Notes: generated from the sequence alone by a model not told the origin. A DNA stretch of 64,000 nucleotides from Allium sativum (GCA_030737875.1 CM060912.1:881167199-881231198); one strand, 5' to 3'; numbered from the stretch's first letter, positions 13,960 to 26,761 are shown. Numbers and translations are program-made.

Positions 13960-16266
13960 TGAAACGACCCAAACTTCCCCTTTCGAGAAATCCTAGATTG
14001 AGTTGAGAACACGACGCATCAGAACATTTCACTACTATTACAACAATTTACATCAGAGTACAAGAATATATCAGAGTATGAAAAAATTACACAACGGAAA
14101 TAAAATAATATCATATATTAAAATACAAAGCAGCGAAAATAAAATGTATAAAATACAATGCATAGCGGAAGTACATTAACTAACGCAACTGAATGAATAC
14201 ATGGATATAAAGCTTTTCGAATATAGCCCCAGTTGTAATCTAGGATCCTAGGAAAAGAAATATTGTGAAAACCAAAACTACAAGCTCCCCATATGGAAAA
14301 TATGGGCACCCAGAGTTTAGCTAGAAACAATAAACTCTGAGACAGTCATAGGATTGGTGTAAGAACTAAAAATAGTTATTAAATCTTTACTTTAAAAGTT
14401 GGGAAATCATGGGACCATGCCATATAACACGAAATGAGTTTACTCCACATGAATCTTAGTTTAAAATAAAACAATGCAATTGTTTTCGAAAAAACGAAGT
14501 TATTATAAGACTCAAGTCCCATCACATAATGCAATGCAAGCCGGAGGATAGAATTTTTCCTTATAATAGCCAAACATGCTTGGTACGTTTAAAACAAATC
14601 ATCGTGATACTACTATAAGTGTATAGTGTCAAAATCAACTTCAGATATAAATGTATCTATCACAGACAGCATAGGTACCATATATTATGTCGCTATACTT
14701 GTTTTACAATCAAAACCGCACAATGTCGTATTGGAAATTGGATTTCCGTCATGAACCACGGCAAGGGATCGTTCTTACTGAATTCAGAACAATCTAGCCT
14801 ATGTCTCAGGACAAGTACTCAGTAAAGCCCTTAGAATCTTCAGGGCCGGTCCCATTTTGAGTAACTCACGTATTTTATAATCAATAATCAAGTGCTATAA
14901 AAACACATCATATGCCTCATTCCAATTCAAAATATTATTTTATTCAAATATTCACTTCTTTAGGGAAAGGTTCCCATTAATTTTATCAAAAATAAATTCT
15001 TTTAAATTTATTCTTTAATCTTCCTTTGGATATCAATACAAAACCTGATTAAGGTTTATCAACTAGTCGGGATTATCGAGCCTTACCGAAGTAATCATTT
15101 ATTTATTAATCCCAATCCCGACCTATTCATCCCATGGAGCAAAATTGGTAGTAACCCATATCTAACACCCACGGTGTTATTGGTAAATATAATTACTATT
15201 TCACATTCAAATCTAATTAAAAATTCAACTATCGACTGGAGTAAAACTGGCGGTACTCCATTCTCAATCATTTCCCAAATTTAATAATTTAAATTATCGC
15301 ATCCTCATTTCGATCTAATTAAATATTAATTAAAACTTCTCTTAGTTTTAATCTTCCAACAATCAATATTTAATGATTATTTAACTTTGGAAACCCAAAC
15401 ATGCTACATCAACAATCTACACCGTATCATTGATTTCTACCAATATATAACCTCTAAGCTCATACGTCTCGGAGAAGGGTGTTAAGAAAGAGAATAAATT
15501 CTCATCCACCAAAAAAATTTATATTTATTAGAGATCAACAATATGGTTCAAAATATAATGTCAGACATGTAATCCTGTCTTTAACTAGGTTAAAGAACCA
15601 ATGTCGTTTAAAACACAGTTCACGATAAACACAAAATCACATTCCATTAACCATGGAATCTTCACGAAAATAGATCAATATATATAATCGATATAAATTT
15701 CTATATCCAACCAATAATATAAATGGAATAATGACTATGCCTTTTAAGTTCCATATATAGTAACATTCTTCTTTCATAGAAGCTCATTTCGATTATTACC
15801 AAATCGAATTCCATTCAATCCCAGTTTAATATATTAAATTGGAAAACTTTACTTTGGAAATTTTTTAAATCTTAATGAAATATTTATATATTCCAAATCA
15901 TATTTTACTGTAAATCGGGTTAAGGAACGAATGTCGTTAAAAACACAGTTCGCAATGAACCCATTTCACATTCCATTTTATTCCAATTACTAAATATAAC
16001 TGGAAACTCTAATAATCTTAATTTAAATATTTATTCTTTTCACATGGGGTTTAAGAACAGTGTTACGGAAGACACCATTCACGACAAACCCAAATTCCAC
16101 TTTGATATTAAATATAAGGCTCTAAACGGAAATTTTATCGGCTTACAGTCAATATCAAACTCTAAAACCAACACATATCGTATGGGGAATAACGATATAT
16201 ATCTATGTTCCAAATTTCTCCACAATATCCCTATAGTCATGGAATCCAACATCGAAATATCCCGAA
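13960..16266 (-). repeat. LTR fragment F2 (start TGAAACGACCC), cut by element A
   Basis: Second copy of the F-type LTR, in the same orientation as F1 and placed directly after it. It holds three diverged copies of a block with gggtta-aagaac and cattcacga/gttcacgat, near 15585, 15910 and 16045. It ends at 16266, where element A starts, and the remainder should lie beyond A, outside the window. The ORF at 16044-16271 runs across this repeat and is not a gene. Confidence 0.6.
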
Positions 16267-17518
16267 TGTAACACTCCACGTCCATTAATGTCACACTCAA
16301 GAGAATGCATTAACTTTCATGGATCATTATTGGTGTATAGAACAAAATATAACAAGACAGATACATCTGTTGGTACTTGAAAATTTTAAAACAACTTTTA
16401 TTGCAGCAGAGAAATAGTTCATTACAACAACATCATAAACCAATAATAAAACCAAGTACACTTAATATACATCTTGAAAAATTGTTTTCTGAGTACATAA
16501 AGTAAAAAAGCATAACCCCAACATAAGTAGCCATAAAAGAGATATGCTAAACTTTACTTTCAACAATACAAGCACTTCCAAAAGAGAGAGAAAGAGATCC
16601 AAATCAAGCTCCACTAGCACTAGTCCCTCCCTGAGAACCTTGGGGGGGGGGAGAAAAGAGGCGAAAACAAAGGGGGTCAGACATAAAGTATGGCGAGTCC
16701 AATAACTTTAAAAATATAATTATAATAGTAATTAGGATAAGACATAAACTGGTAAAACAATGAATGATTGTGAAGCAAATGGGCAAGACAAAACAAACAA
16801 GAGGAATATGCTAGCGTTAATCGCACTCCTAATCACTATAGGATAATTACTATACTGCACCGTTACTAGTCACCCTAAATGTTGATCCCGCCTACCTACT
16901 GAACATAATAATGATAATGGTAGTTTCGTGTATTTCTAGCTGTCTTCATAGGTGCCGCCTACCCATATCTCCACTAGTTGTACCCACTACCCCCATGCGA
17001 TCTACTTCCTAACAAGTAGATACTTGTGCTGGTCCCACAGTGAGGCGTATGACTCCCCAAAGTGGCAACACGATACCACTAAAGATGCACAGCTTATATC
17101 TACACGATGCAACAACGCCTTATCTACCAGCCCAGGCCCACGCATGCACATGACCCCGTTGGACTTGCGTTGCCACCGCTAACCCGTTTTGACCTCTTAC
17201 AATCAAACCCAGTAAGCGTGTCCCGTCCTCGATCTAACTCGAGCTCACAAAGATACTTAATGGGTTATTGGTTTGAAAAGGGTCCCCCATGCTTGACACA
17301 ATCTTTCCACATATGCTTGGTCCCCACTTAGGATTTCCCACTTAACCCCTCTTATTCATGTCTTCTTACATGTTTCAATTTGGTTAAGTGTTTCTAATCG
17401 TGTTTCACATGTCACCCATGTCGCCCACTTAACCCCCATGTCCCACCACATGTTTATCTTGGTTAAGTGTTACTTTTACTTAATTCATTATAACCGTAAC
17501 CTTGTAAGACGTCCCACA

Positions 17519-17713
17519 TTAGACTACCGTTTGCGGTTTCTAGATTTGCTAGGCGGATCCGGGCAGTCTTATACCGCAAATGAGCCTAAACTCGTGTCTT
17601 TACAATTGTTACGCATTTAATTTATGCCTTCGACCTCTCACATTAGACCACCGTTTGTGGTTGCTGGATTTGCCGGACGGGTCCGAGCAGTCTTATACCA
17701 CAAACGAGTCTAA
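17519..17713 (-). other. Tandem covarying hairpins, element A LTR
   Basis: Two imperfect hairpins of about 71 bases lie at 17519-17589 and 17643-17713. Stem cores are TTTGCGGT/ACCGCAAA in the first and TTTGTGGT/ACCACAAA in the second, with outer arms TTAGAC/GTCTAA in the second. The conserved apex contains GGATTTGC and TCCGxGCAG. The paired changes between the two copies keep the stem intact. Confidence 0.65.
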
Positions 17714-18029
17714 CCTCGTGTCTTAGACGTTTATTATTACACATAATTATTTCGCCCCAATATGAATTAATTATCCCTATTCAAATTTGTCAATAATTTC
17801 CAAAATTATTCTATGTCCATAATTTTTCACCTAAATTATGTCCATACTTTTCAGTTACATAAATTATAACAATTAGTGTCCCAAATTAATTATATGCATT
17901 TAAAGCCATTTTATGCCAATTCACAATTTGTACAATTAATATTTTCCCATTATACCCACGTCGTTCATATGTTTAATATGAAGTATGTTAAACTCACAAA
18001 TAGTCTAACTCATAAGAAAAGAAACATCA

Positions 18030-18560
18030 TAACTTGCATAACACATAAAATAGATCTAATTTGCAAATAAGAATTATAACATAAATTTGCATAGCCAATA
18101 ACTTGCCTAGGAAATGAATATATAGAACATAAATTTGCATAAACTATGTACTGCCATGGATCTAAATATAGATCTAAACATGAAATTGTGAACTTGCATA
18201 TATGAATACGGTTTTCACCTAACTTGCATAAATGAATATAGTTTTCACCAAACTTGCATATTTGAATATAGTTTTCACCTAAACTTGCATATGGATTCCT
18301 ACAAACTTGCATATGAATTTAAACATGTAAACTAATATCATATGTTTTACATATAAACTAGCATATGTATATACTTGATTCACATATAAACTTGTGTATA
18401 ATTCGCATACAGACTTGCATAAGATTCACATACAAACTAGTATATGCAAAAACAGACTTGCATAAGATTCACATACAAACTAGCATATGTAAAAACAGAC
18501 TTGCATAAGACTCACATACAAACTAGCATATGATTTACATCCCAAACTTGCATATAAACT
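18030..18560. repeat. AACTTGCATA(TG) tandem repeats in the A LTR
   Basis: Irregular array of AACTTGCATA units separated by 15-35 bases, including several gaatatagttttcacc spacers. The same core unit is arrayed in the LTR of element C. The ORF on the minus strand over this array is a by-product of the periodicity. Confidence 0.85.
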
Positions 18561-18923
18561 GATGTCATAAAATGAATCAAGTTAAACATATGTGATTGGA
18601 CATATGAAATAGATCTACTAACATAAATTAACAAAACTGTCATATGTTCACCAACAGACGATAACAAAGTTAAGTAACATCAGATGATTCAATAGACATG
18701 TTATCATAATCCCAATTATAACTCATCATAATTAATTTATTAATTATTTTGTGGAAGAAATTGTACTCACAAAGACGGATTGAAGAAGAGAATAATTCGT
18801 TCGTCGTTTGTATTAGAATTTTGACTTGTAATTCCTAAGCTTTAAGAAGAAGAACTATTCTAGCAGCAGCATGGAGGCGAAGAGATTAATTTAGCTTAGG
18901 TTTAGAGCTTGAGTCTATGTGTG

Positions 18924-18932
18924 TTTTTATAG
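18924..18932 (-). promoter_or_regulatory. TATA box of element A LTR
   Basis: Minus strand reads CTATAAAAAC. The same CTATAAAxACAC motif is found in B, C and D at the matching place, with a splice-donor-like site 160-250 nt downstream in each. Confidence 0.6.
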
Positions 18933-19443
18933 AAGTTCAAATCAATATAAGCCTTTAGATTATCATAGAAGCAAACCAGAATCATTCATACTAGATAGAG
19001 TTATCCAGAATTGCAACCTATGCCCTAGTGACTCAACAACAGGTCAGAAAGGACTCAACAACAATTTAGAATTACCACAGTTCAGATCTACCCGAGAGGG
19101 TAGGTCGACCCCTATGTCGACCCCCTGGTCTACCTGTATAGGGGAGGTCGACCCCCTGGTCAACCTGGCCTGGGTGGGAAAAATCCCGCCCAGTCCGCTT
19201 CCTTATTTGAATTTGAATTTTGAATTCCATTCTGAACTGTTTTTAATTTATTTAAATTTTTGAAACTTTTGAGGGCCATAACTATCTTATACTAAGTCCG
19301 ATTTATGAAAACTTGGACTCTATTCCAAGCAGAATTTCGAGACGATCGCAATGGCGTAACCCGTTTCCCTTAATTTTCACTTTAACAATTAAGTATTATT
19401 TAATTAGTCCTTTTAATAGTCACAGAAAATTCAGGGTGTTACA

Positions 19444-19987
19444 TTCTCCCCTCCTTAAAGGATTTCGTCCCCGAAATCTTCAAGTCAAGAAGAATGTATA
19501 TCCTACCATCCAATCATCCATCTACTCAACCATCAAACACAGGCATCCATTGTCCTTACAAGATTTCTAATGCTGCATGAACATATGCAAAAAGTGTGTG
19601 TATATGTTCCTTATCCAATACAAAATCAGACGGTCTACTGATTCAGTTGACCTCCTTAGTGAAAATCATGATAGTGCTATGTGTCCATTATGTATGCGAA
19701 AGAATCCTAACGATACATATTACTTCTACATGTGTGCACAACCATTCATCAAAATGCAGAATCCATATGATAATCCAGCCATTATACATCCATAATTTAA
19801 ATATGCACACACATTTATATGCAATATGAAAGTGATTAAGCCGATCTAGTGCCTAATGTGTGTGTACATGCATCCACGAGCAACTACTTGCAACCACTCG
19901 CAACCATCAATCATAACATGTTTCAAATACATGTTTTCATCTATTGGTTTCTACCTAAGGATAAAGAATAGGGCCGAGGAGATATAA
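19444..19987 (-). other. Element A 3' untranslated region and polypurine tract
   Basis: The polypurine tract AAGGAGGGGAGAA (minus) touches the 3' LTR. Next to it (19461-19478) is the hairpin GATTTCG-TCCC-CGAAATC. The remainder resembles the same stretch in B, C and D (opening ttaaaggatttcgtccccgaaa, then gtatcctaccatcc, then ccacgagcaac). No ORF of interest. Confidence 0.75.
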
Positions 19988-20941
19988 TTAAAAGATAGAT
20001 ATAAGCATAAATAAACTTATGGAAAAAGAGATCAAGGAGGTACCCTCAAAAAGAAAAGGGTAGGTTGCGCGTATTTTTCTCCCAGTTTCCCAAGTCGCGT
20101 CTTCCTCAGCGTCACTCCATTGAACTTTAACAAGCTTGACTTCACGGTTGATTAGCTTTTTGACTTCCGTACCCAAGATACGAGTTCGAATTCTTCTCAC
20201 GGTCACTTCTCGTTCCACTTCTACTTCCACTAGTATACTTGGCTCCACAACTTCCGCATACTCATGTAAGCACTTTTGTAGTCGAGAAATATGAAAAACA
20301 TTATGAACTCCAGCCAGTCTTTCGGGTAGCTCTACTCTGTAATCCATCGTCCCAATCCTTTCAGTGATAGGAAATGGTTCTACAAATCTTGGTTCTAGCT
20401 TTCCTACGGACCCACAGCTAATGACATTCCTTAAAGGAGATACTTTAAGGAACACCCTATCTCCAACCTCAAACTCACGGTCGGTCCTTCTTTTGTCTGC
20501 GTAAGACTTTTGTCTATCTTGTGCAGCCTTCATCCATCTTCTTATCAAGTCCACCTTTTCTGAGGTTTCTCTAATCATGTCTGGTCCAAATACGAGCTTG
20601 TCTGTAGACTCCCACCAACAAATTGATGATCGGCATGGTCTTCCATATAAAGCTTCGAAGAGCGCCATGCCTATGGTGGCTTGATAGCTATTGTTGTAAG
20701 CGAATTCCACCAAAGGAAGATGATCCTCCCATGTCCCTTCAAAGTCAAGAATGCACAATCTCAAGAGGTCTTCCAATACTCTGTTCACCCTTTCCTTCTG
20801 ACCATAGATTTGGGGGTGATAGGCTGTGCTTAAGCATAATTGTGTTCCTATAACCTCTTGCAAACTCTTCCAAATCTCGCTCGTAATGATAGGATCTTGA
20901 TCACTCACTATGCTGGAGGGTATCCCATGAAGTCGAACTAT
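19988..20941 (-). pseudogene. Element A integrase C-terminal part with chromodomain
   Basis: An open frame of about 315 codons encodes the second half of a Ty3/gypsy integrase. It contains the second catalytic aspartate (SDQDP), the glutamate (KERVN), a GPY/F-like module (VEPFPITERIG, with the usual glycine changed to glutamate), and a C-terminal chromodomain-like end (VKVQWSDAEEDATWE). Integrase joins element cDNA to the chromosome, and chromodomains of this family are thought to guide it to marked chromatin. The first half, with the zinc finger and first aspartate, lies at 30553-30975, beyond the CACTA insertion. The methionine shown at the frame start comes from the junction and is not a real start. 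It cannot be expressed as a full enzyme. Confidence 0.9.
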
Positions 20942-21350
20942 CACTACAACAAATTCACCCTATTACAACGGTGCAACACCGTTGTAATATCATTTTACAA
21001 CGGTGCCCCCACCGTCGTGTATGCAGACGTGGTAATATATTATTTTTTATTACAACTTTTCTGCACCGTTGCAGCACCGTTGTAATAGGATTATTTAACA
21101 ACAGTTATAAACCGTTGTAATAAATTTTTTTACAAGTTGTCGTATATACTATAGTACAGTTAGAGTATACGTATAACAACTTTTATCACCGTTGTAATAA
21201 AATATATTACAACTTTTATCCCCGTTGTTGTAGATTTTGTAATAATGTTGTGTTCATTTATATAACAACATGTCTGCACCGTTGTAATTTCATTGATATT
21301 ACAACATTTTCACACCGTTGTAACATGACTTATTACAACTTTTTTTTCTG
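20942..21350. repeat. Left terminal inverted repeat and subterminal ACAACGGTG repeats
   Basis: Repeated TTACAACGGTG / CACCGTTGTAA motifs in both orientations, often as inverted pairs. In En/Spm elements, subterminal repeats of about this length bind TNPA and control excision. Similar repeats fill the other end. Sequence between the last repeat and the gene stop (21350-21660) shows nothing further. Confidence 0.9.
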
Positions 21351-21664
21351 TTGTAATTTGCATGGACCTGACTAGTAAAACAAATTCATATATATTACTG
21401 ATAATATGATTCACATTTCAATGCAACAAATATTAGTACACAGAATCATTTATATATATTACTTAACATAATATTCGATCAACATAACACGCAAGTACGT
21501 AGTACATCACCAACTTAACCGTGTCACCAAAAACATAACCCAATATATACATAACATAACCGTGTCACCAAAAACACAACCGTTTCATAATACATGCATG
21601 ATTTAACCCAATATGTACATAAGAAAGATGGAATGTCTACGAAAGCATACCCTACGAAAGCACT

Positions 21665-22117
21665 CTAGCTGAAGGCAACGTAATTTTTATTCCAGGCCAC
21701 AGTTGATCCAACAGCTTCTCCAATAGTAGTCATTGCGGAATTCGGCTTCCACAAGAATGCTTCTGGATCCACCGCCACGTCAATCCAAACTTTCCAGCCT
21801 TGCGATCCAAGTTTTTTAAAGTGCACCAAAGCTTCTGGATCAGTGGATGCCACTCTTCCTTCCGCAACAACTTGTTTTTCCCAATTCAATATCTTACACT
21901 TTCTGCCCTCATTTCCATCAGCTTGCACTGCTGTTTTTCTGGCCGGATTTTTCTGCTTAGACTGTTTTTCTTTTTTGCTGCCGTCAGTTTCAGATGGATG
22001 CTTTTCATTTTCAGCTGATTGCTTTCCATTTTCGGGTGCCTGCTTTCCATTTTCAGGTGCATGCTTTCCATTTTGTTTAGACAGTTGAACTGCCAAGGTA
22101 TTGCTTCCACGGTGTGA
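21665..22117 (-). CDS. Last exon of the TNPA-like gene (Transposase_23 domain)
   Basis: Acceptor TTTTTTTTGTTTGCAG/TCACACC, then about 150 codons to a TAG. The exon opens with a lysine/glutamate-rich linker holding a six-residue repeat (GKxAPEN, three to five copies) followed by basic residues. It then enters the conserved domain with CKILNWEKQVVAEGRV, STDPEALVH, VWIDVAVDPEAFLW, and a terminal GEAVGSTVAW. The domain matches what I know of the TNP1/EN/SPM family and reaches the stop without a break. Confidence 0.8.
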   Translation of the reverse strand, partial: SHRGSNTLAVQLSKQNGKHAPENGKQAPENGKQSAENEKHPSETDGSKKEKQSKQKNPARKTAVQADGNEGRKCKILNWEKQVVAEGRVASTDPEALVHFKKLGSQGWKVWIDVAVDPEAFLWKPNSAMTTIGEAVGSTVAWNKNYVAFS

Positions 22118-25100
22118 CTGCAAACAAAAAAAATCTAGAAAATCTGAACTTGAAACTAAAAACAGAAAGTGAGGCAAATAAATACATGGAACTAAATACA
22201 AAAGACAGTAAGCACTTATGTATAATCCAAGGCTTATGCATCATAGACAGTAAGCACTTATGTATAATCAAAGGCTTATGTATAATCAAAGACAAGACAC
22301 ACGACTAAGTTTAAGTTAATTTGATGGCTGTTGAGTGGAGCAGTTTCAGTTACTGCCAGTTGTATTGTGAGAACAATGCAATAGATTTAACGACAGAACA
22401 ACACCACCAGAAGCGTCTTTCTAAGCTGGGAACAAAGAGTGGATGAGTTGAATCTATGAAATTTATGTGTAATGGATTGTTATCTTTATTTATTTTACAA
22501 ATAATTTCCTTATTTTTGTTTAATCTACGAATGTAATTATAAAACCTGAGAATGGTAAAGATAGTGAACACAATAGAAAAACACAGTAATACATCTGCAA
22601 ACTCTTTCTTTTTAAACCCTTAGTGATTGAATATAGTATGATGCAGGCGCGCGCGCGCGCACACACACACACATATATATATATATGCATATATGTTTGT
22701 GAATATGTATGTGTAACTAATTGTTCTTCATGTCAAAAACTGGACGAAATATGAAAACAGTGGATCTTTTGTGAATAAACTCTGTGCAAACTCTCTGAAT
22801 TTAATCTAGTGTGGGTATAGATATGAGTACTTTGATAGATTATTAGTTGACTACACTTATATATGACTGGAAGTGATTAACTATGTGAAGTAAGATCTAG
22901 AAATGAGAAATTTCCTTTACTGTTGTATGAATACAATAATAATAAAAGATGAACACCTCACTTTCAAAAATAAAGTACCCCAATTTTAGCATGTTTTAGA
23001 TAACAGTATAAACACAAAGGTTATTCCAAATTGAATTTAGTTTACGTTAAAAAGTTCTTCAGCTTCTAATGCGCGGTAATTTAGTTTAACAGTACCCAAC
23101 CCCCCTCCATTTACTGTCCTTAAAATCACCCTAAAATTTCACAGTTCGGTAAAAGCATTTCAATGAAATGTTACATCTTTTTATCAATTATACCAATAAA
23201 AAAGGGTACCTGAGGCGTATTAGGATCAGGATTTGCTGGATTTCCCGCATTAGCTTGCTTTTCTTTTAGATCCTGTAAAGATTGCATATACATAGGTCAT
23301 ATAAAATTAGCACAAAATATGATTTTGGTCATATAAAACTAGCACAATTGGGAAGCCGTAAATTTGAAACACATTATGAAAAAAAAAAGGCATTTTGCTT
23401 TGCTCTTTTTTTAATATTTTTTTTCAATTGTAGAGACATAATGGGTTATGTCCAAGAACAAACATTGTACAAACGGCCATGTCTTATTTCTTTAACCTGG
23501 GAGATTAAGAATTAAAAGAAAAAAGTGTTAAAATGTAACCAGATATCGTGGCAAAGGATCATGAGAACAGCCCATAGGCGATTGCTGGTTCTTTTTAAAA
23601 TTTTGGAGCCTATGTTTATTGATCAGCAACCCAGCACCAGCAGATCCCGAAAATCACAAATAGGAGTATTTGTTTAATACAACCATACTATGACGAATTA
23701 AGGTATTAATTTGAAAACTCTCCGAAATAAGTTAAATAACACAAAGCAAATCGAAGGCAATCAGATTGAAGGCCAATGTAAGAATATATCCACACTGAAT
23801 TCAGACTCATACCATCTTAGCATCGTCTTGCAATATAAAAAATTGAAATGATTCTTATTTCAATATAAAAAATCGAAGGCAAACAAAAATAACTTTATTT
23901 CATACATAATGCCGGAACTAATAGGAAATAGCCGACAGATCCCGAATCAAAGAGTAGGAATAAATTGATGAACGTTGAAAAAATTAAATAAACTTCAATT
24001 TAATTGATTGAAGAAATCAGTCGGACGTAGCTGGTTAAAATCTTATTTCCATTTGACAACAAACCAATGAGAATCCGAACGATTCTTCTCTACATAGCAC
24101 AAATCACGCCAAAAACTAATTAACCAAGCTTGATGAATAATATAAATTTTGCTTACCATAATACCTAGAATTCTGCAGAGTGTTGAAAAATCGGATCTAA
24201 AGGCTTTTAGCCTAAATCCTAATGATAATAAACCTTGCGACAAACAGTTGCAATTTAAGATGAAAGCTGGAAGCAGATATTTGTTCCAAAAAACAATGCT
24301 AAAGGTTTAGAAACAGGACCATAAAGAGAGAGGAGGAAAATGTTCGAGTAGGCTTTGTAAACTGCTGGATAAATGGATTTCTGAGGAATATATATATACA
24401 TGGCAGAAACCCCTAGATAAATAGTTTGGGTTAGAGTGGCACTGGGTCTGGTCACACTGTTTTTTCCGAGTTGTTTTAAAACATTACCCACTACTGATTG
24501 GTACCGTTGGCTACGAAAAGAAAATGCAATTGGTCAAATAATCGACGTAACCGGAGCATTATAATGGAATAACATGGGTCAATCTGGAAAATCAGCATGA
24601 GAAAACCACACCGCAATTATCAAACCGGGAATTTACCGGAAATTCCGAAATATCCGGAACGGAACCGGAAACCGACAATAACTTGGTTTCTAATTAACAG
24701 GAAAACAGGAAAAATCGCCGTTAAAATAAATTTCTAATTAACACTTACCATCAACATCGTAGTGAGCTCCTGTACTTTGGTCTCCAATCCACTAACTTGG
24801 TTTCGCAATGCATGTACTTCACCTGATGAGCTACCCCGAATACGAAGCTGAGATGGTACAACCCCAAAACCAAGCCCTCTTACACGTCCTCCATGCTCCT
24901 GACCAAAAAGCTTCGACACGCCATCTTGAGTAACTGATGTTGCTCCATGAGAATCCTGACTTGCGGCATTATGATGCTCGTTTATCTTAGACTACAAATT
25001 AAAAAACAACCAAAATTCAGAAATTAAAATTAAAACTACGTTAACAATAGCAACAGTTTCTGATATTGTATATTTGAACTTATTCTTACTATGCATTCGG

Positions 25101-26761
25101 CAGCAATTGAATTCGGAGGTTTTCCATCTTTTCTAGTGTGGCCTTTGCACCACAATTCGTCTCTAGTGATAGTAGATGTTGACGTTTCCTTTTTCTGCAA
25201 AAATAGCTTAACAGCTTCAGAATTTTTCATGTGATAACATATAATAGTTGCTTTAACAATATTTTTTTACCATTTCTTCTTCCAATCTTGCATAACCTTT
25301 TCTGCTCATGGTGTGTGGAACTTTATTCTTTTCTCTAATGCTTTTGAATCTTTGGCTTGTTGCCTATAAAATCAATTCAGTAAATATGATATAGGAAAAT
25401 GTAATATATTTAACAGTTAAACTCAGTAAGACAAAAATAACCACCTCAAACTTTTCTGACAATTTTTCAGTTACAAAAGCATTCCACTCGTCATCGCTCT
25501 TTATATTGAACGGTTTTAGGCTTGCTAAAGTATCGGTAGAGTCGGGATTTTGAGACGCTTTTTTGATAGCTGCAACTAACCTTGATTTCGACTCCTTCCA
25601 CCGCTGTCCTATTATCATTAACAAGTAATCCTTATACACCATATCTACCTTGAATCTTGACTGCGCGCACACACAAAAAAAAAAAAAAAAAAAAAAAAAA
25701 CAGCAGATTAGTCTCTAACAGTATTGCAAAATGCAATGTTGTACCACAGCAGGTATATAATTTGTTGCTTTGAATATTGAGACATATAATATGTAACAGT
25801 ATTGCAATGTGCATAATGCATATGTCATTATAAAGAGAACTATAGCAGGCATATAATATGTTGCTTTTAATATTGAGACATATAAGTACTCCCTAACATA
25901 AATAACATAGAGTCAGTAAAATTAAATACAACTTAAAGCCAGAATTTACTATTGAAAGCCAGAATTTATTATTCACAGATCATCCCTCAAATCGTACACA
26001 AGCCAGAATTTATCATTCACAGAATTTACTATTGAAAGCCATAATTTACTATTGAAAGCCGACATATGGTATACAAGTCAAATATCAGTACGTACCTCTA
26101 TACAAGTCCAGAGATCATCCCTCAAATCGTCACCGACGTTCCTCCATGTGCTAATGGTAAAAGGCACCATCTCCCTTGCTAGAGTACCAATATATGACGA
26201 CAAATGTTTGGAATTAGCACCTATTGCTTGTCCGCGTTCATTAAATTCAACTTCCGGCTTCTCATCCGGTATCATAGCTAATGATTTCATCATCGTTCTG
26301 CCTCTCTTTCTTCTAGCTTGCTTCAATCTTTGATCTTCAGTAGAATCGGGTTGAATTTCGTTTGGACTGGAATCATCGTTGGCTGGAGTTTCATGGAAGT
26401 GTAGTTGACGGGCAGGGGGCTGTGCTGGGTTTGTATTGTCGAAGGGGCTGTTATTGGAAGGAGGGGGCTGTATCTGGTTTGTAGTGTCGACGGGGATGCT
26501 ACTGGAAGGAGGAGGGGACTGCATCCCTTCTGCAGTGTGGCCAAGGTTGCTTCCATGTTTGCGAATTGTGCGTATTGGGTATTCAGCATGTTTTCGAGGA
26601 GATCGTCTTATAGCAATATTTAAATCACGAAGCAACGGAAGTGGTCCATCTGGGTGTTCGTTGATTCTAATCCCAACCGGTCTTTCAGCAGCAGCACGAA
26701 CAGCTGCAAGTGCAGCTAAACTTTGCTTTTTTGCTCTTTTGCTTGCAATTTTTGAGCTCTA
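21665..26761 (-). CDS. TNPA-like CACTA transposition protein, multi-exon
   Basis: Exons on the minus strand, judged from coding sense and GT/AG borders: 26761-26096, 25661-25445, 25363-25271, 25194-25090, 24991-24749, 23274-23211 and 22117-21665, with perhaps a tiny exon near 24160. The first holds the start of a Transposase_24 (Ptta/En/Spm) domain (VEFNERGQAIGANSKHLSSYIGTL). The next continue it (MSRKGYARLEEEM), then a coiled coil (LRNQVSGLETKVQELTTML). The last ends in a Transposase_23 (TNP1) domain (VVAEGRVASTDPEALVHFKKLG). TNPA proteins bind subterminal repeats and bring the ends together. I cannot see the start codon: the first exon has an acceptor (TTTTTTAG/AGCTC), so an upstream exon should exist. 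All exons seen are open, so the gene may be intact. Confidence 0.75.
22646..22690. repeat. Compound microsatellite (GC)n(AC)n(AT)n
   Basis: Consecutive dinucleotide runs inside the CACTA element, 3' of the TNPA-like gene's penultimate intron boundary. Confidence 0.95.
26096..26761 (-). CDS. First visible exon of the TNPA-like gene
   Basis: Acceptor at 26762 and donor GAG/GTACGT at 26095. About 220 codons: a lysine/alanine-rich opening, a basic stretch (IRRSPRKHAEYP), a proline/serine-rich low-complexity linker, a second basic stretch (KQARRKRGRTM), and the beginning of the Transposase_24 domain ending in WRNVGDDLRDDLWTCIE. The basic patches suggest nuclear localisation or DNA contact (inference). 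Confidence 0.75.

Larger units (their letters stand above)
16639..18770 (-). other. Putative intron in the element A LTR leader
   Basis: Donor TTT/GTGAGTAC at 18770, 158 nt below a TATA box. A CTGAC branch-point-like motif lies at 16676-16680, then a long C/T tract and AAG/GTTCTCAGG at 16639. The same four signals recur at equivalent places in B, C and D. Splicing is inferred from the DNA only. Confidence 0.5.
16267..19443 (-). repeat. Element A 3' LTR
   Basis: 3177 bases, TGTAACACTCC...GGTGTTACA. In the sense (minus) direction it contains a U3 core with the conserved ggccataact...gatttatgaaa block (19270-19370), a GTCGAC-rich cluster (19108-19170), an imperfect E2F-like palindrome (19172-19191), a TATA box, a donor-like site at 18770, TTGCATA repeats (18030-18560), two hairpins (17519-17713), CTTAACC/GGTTAAG repeats (17340-17470), and a branch point plus acceptor at 16639-16680. 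Confidence 0.85.

Noticed and set aside
16044..16271. 75-codon ORF and its relative near 2440-2660 as a conserved small gene
   Set aside because: The related sequence at 2440-2660 has stops and indels in that frame. The similarity is that of LTR repeats, not of protein.
17519..17713. LTR hairpins as tRNA genes or hammerhead ribozymes
   Set aside because: No cloverleaf or T-loop GTTCRA, and no CTGATGA/GAAA hammerhead core.
18010..18312. 100-codon minus-strand ORF in the A LTR
   Set aside because: Lies over the AACTTGCATA array within the proposed intron. Repetitive, no family resemblance.
20959..21350. Inverted ACAACGGTG pairs as a MITE or terminators
   Set aside because: They are the subterminal repeats of one CACTA element, shown by the matching far end and TAT duplication.
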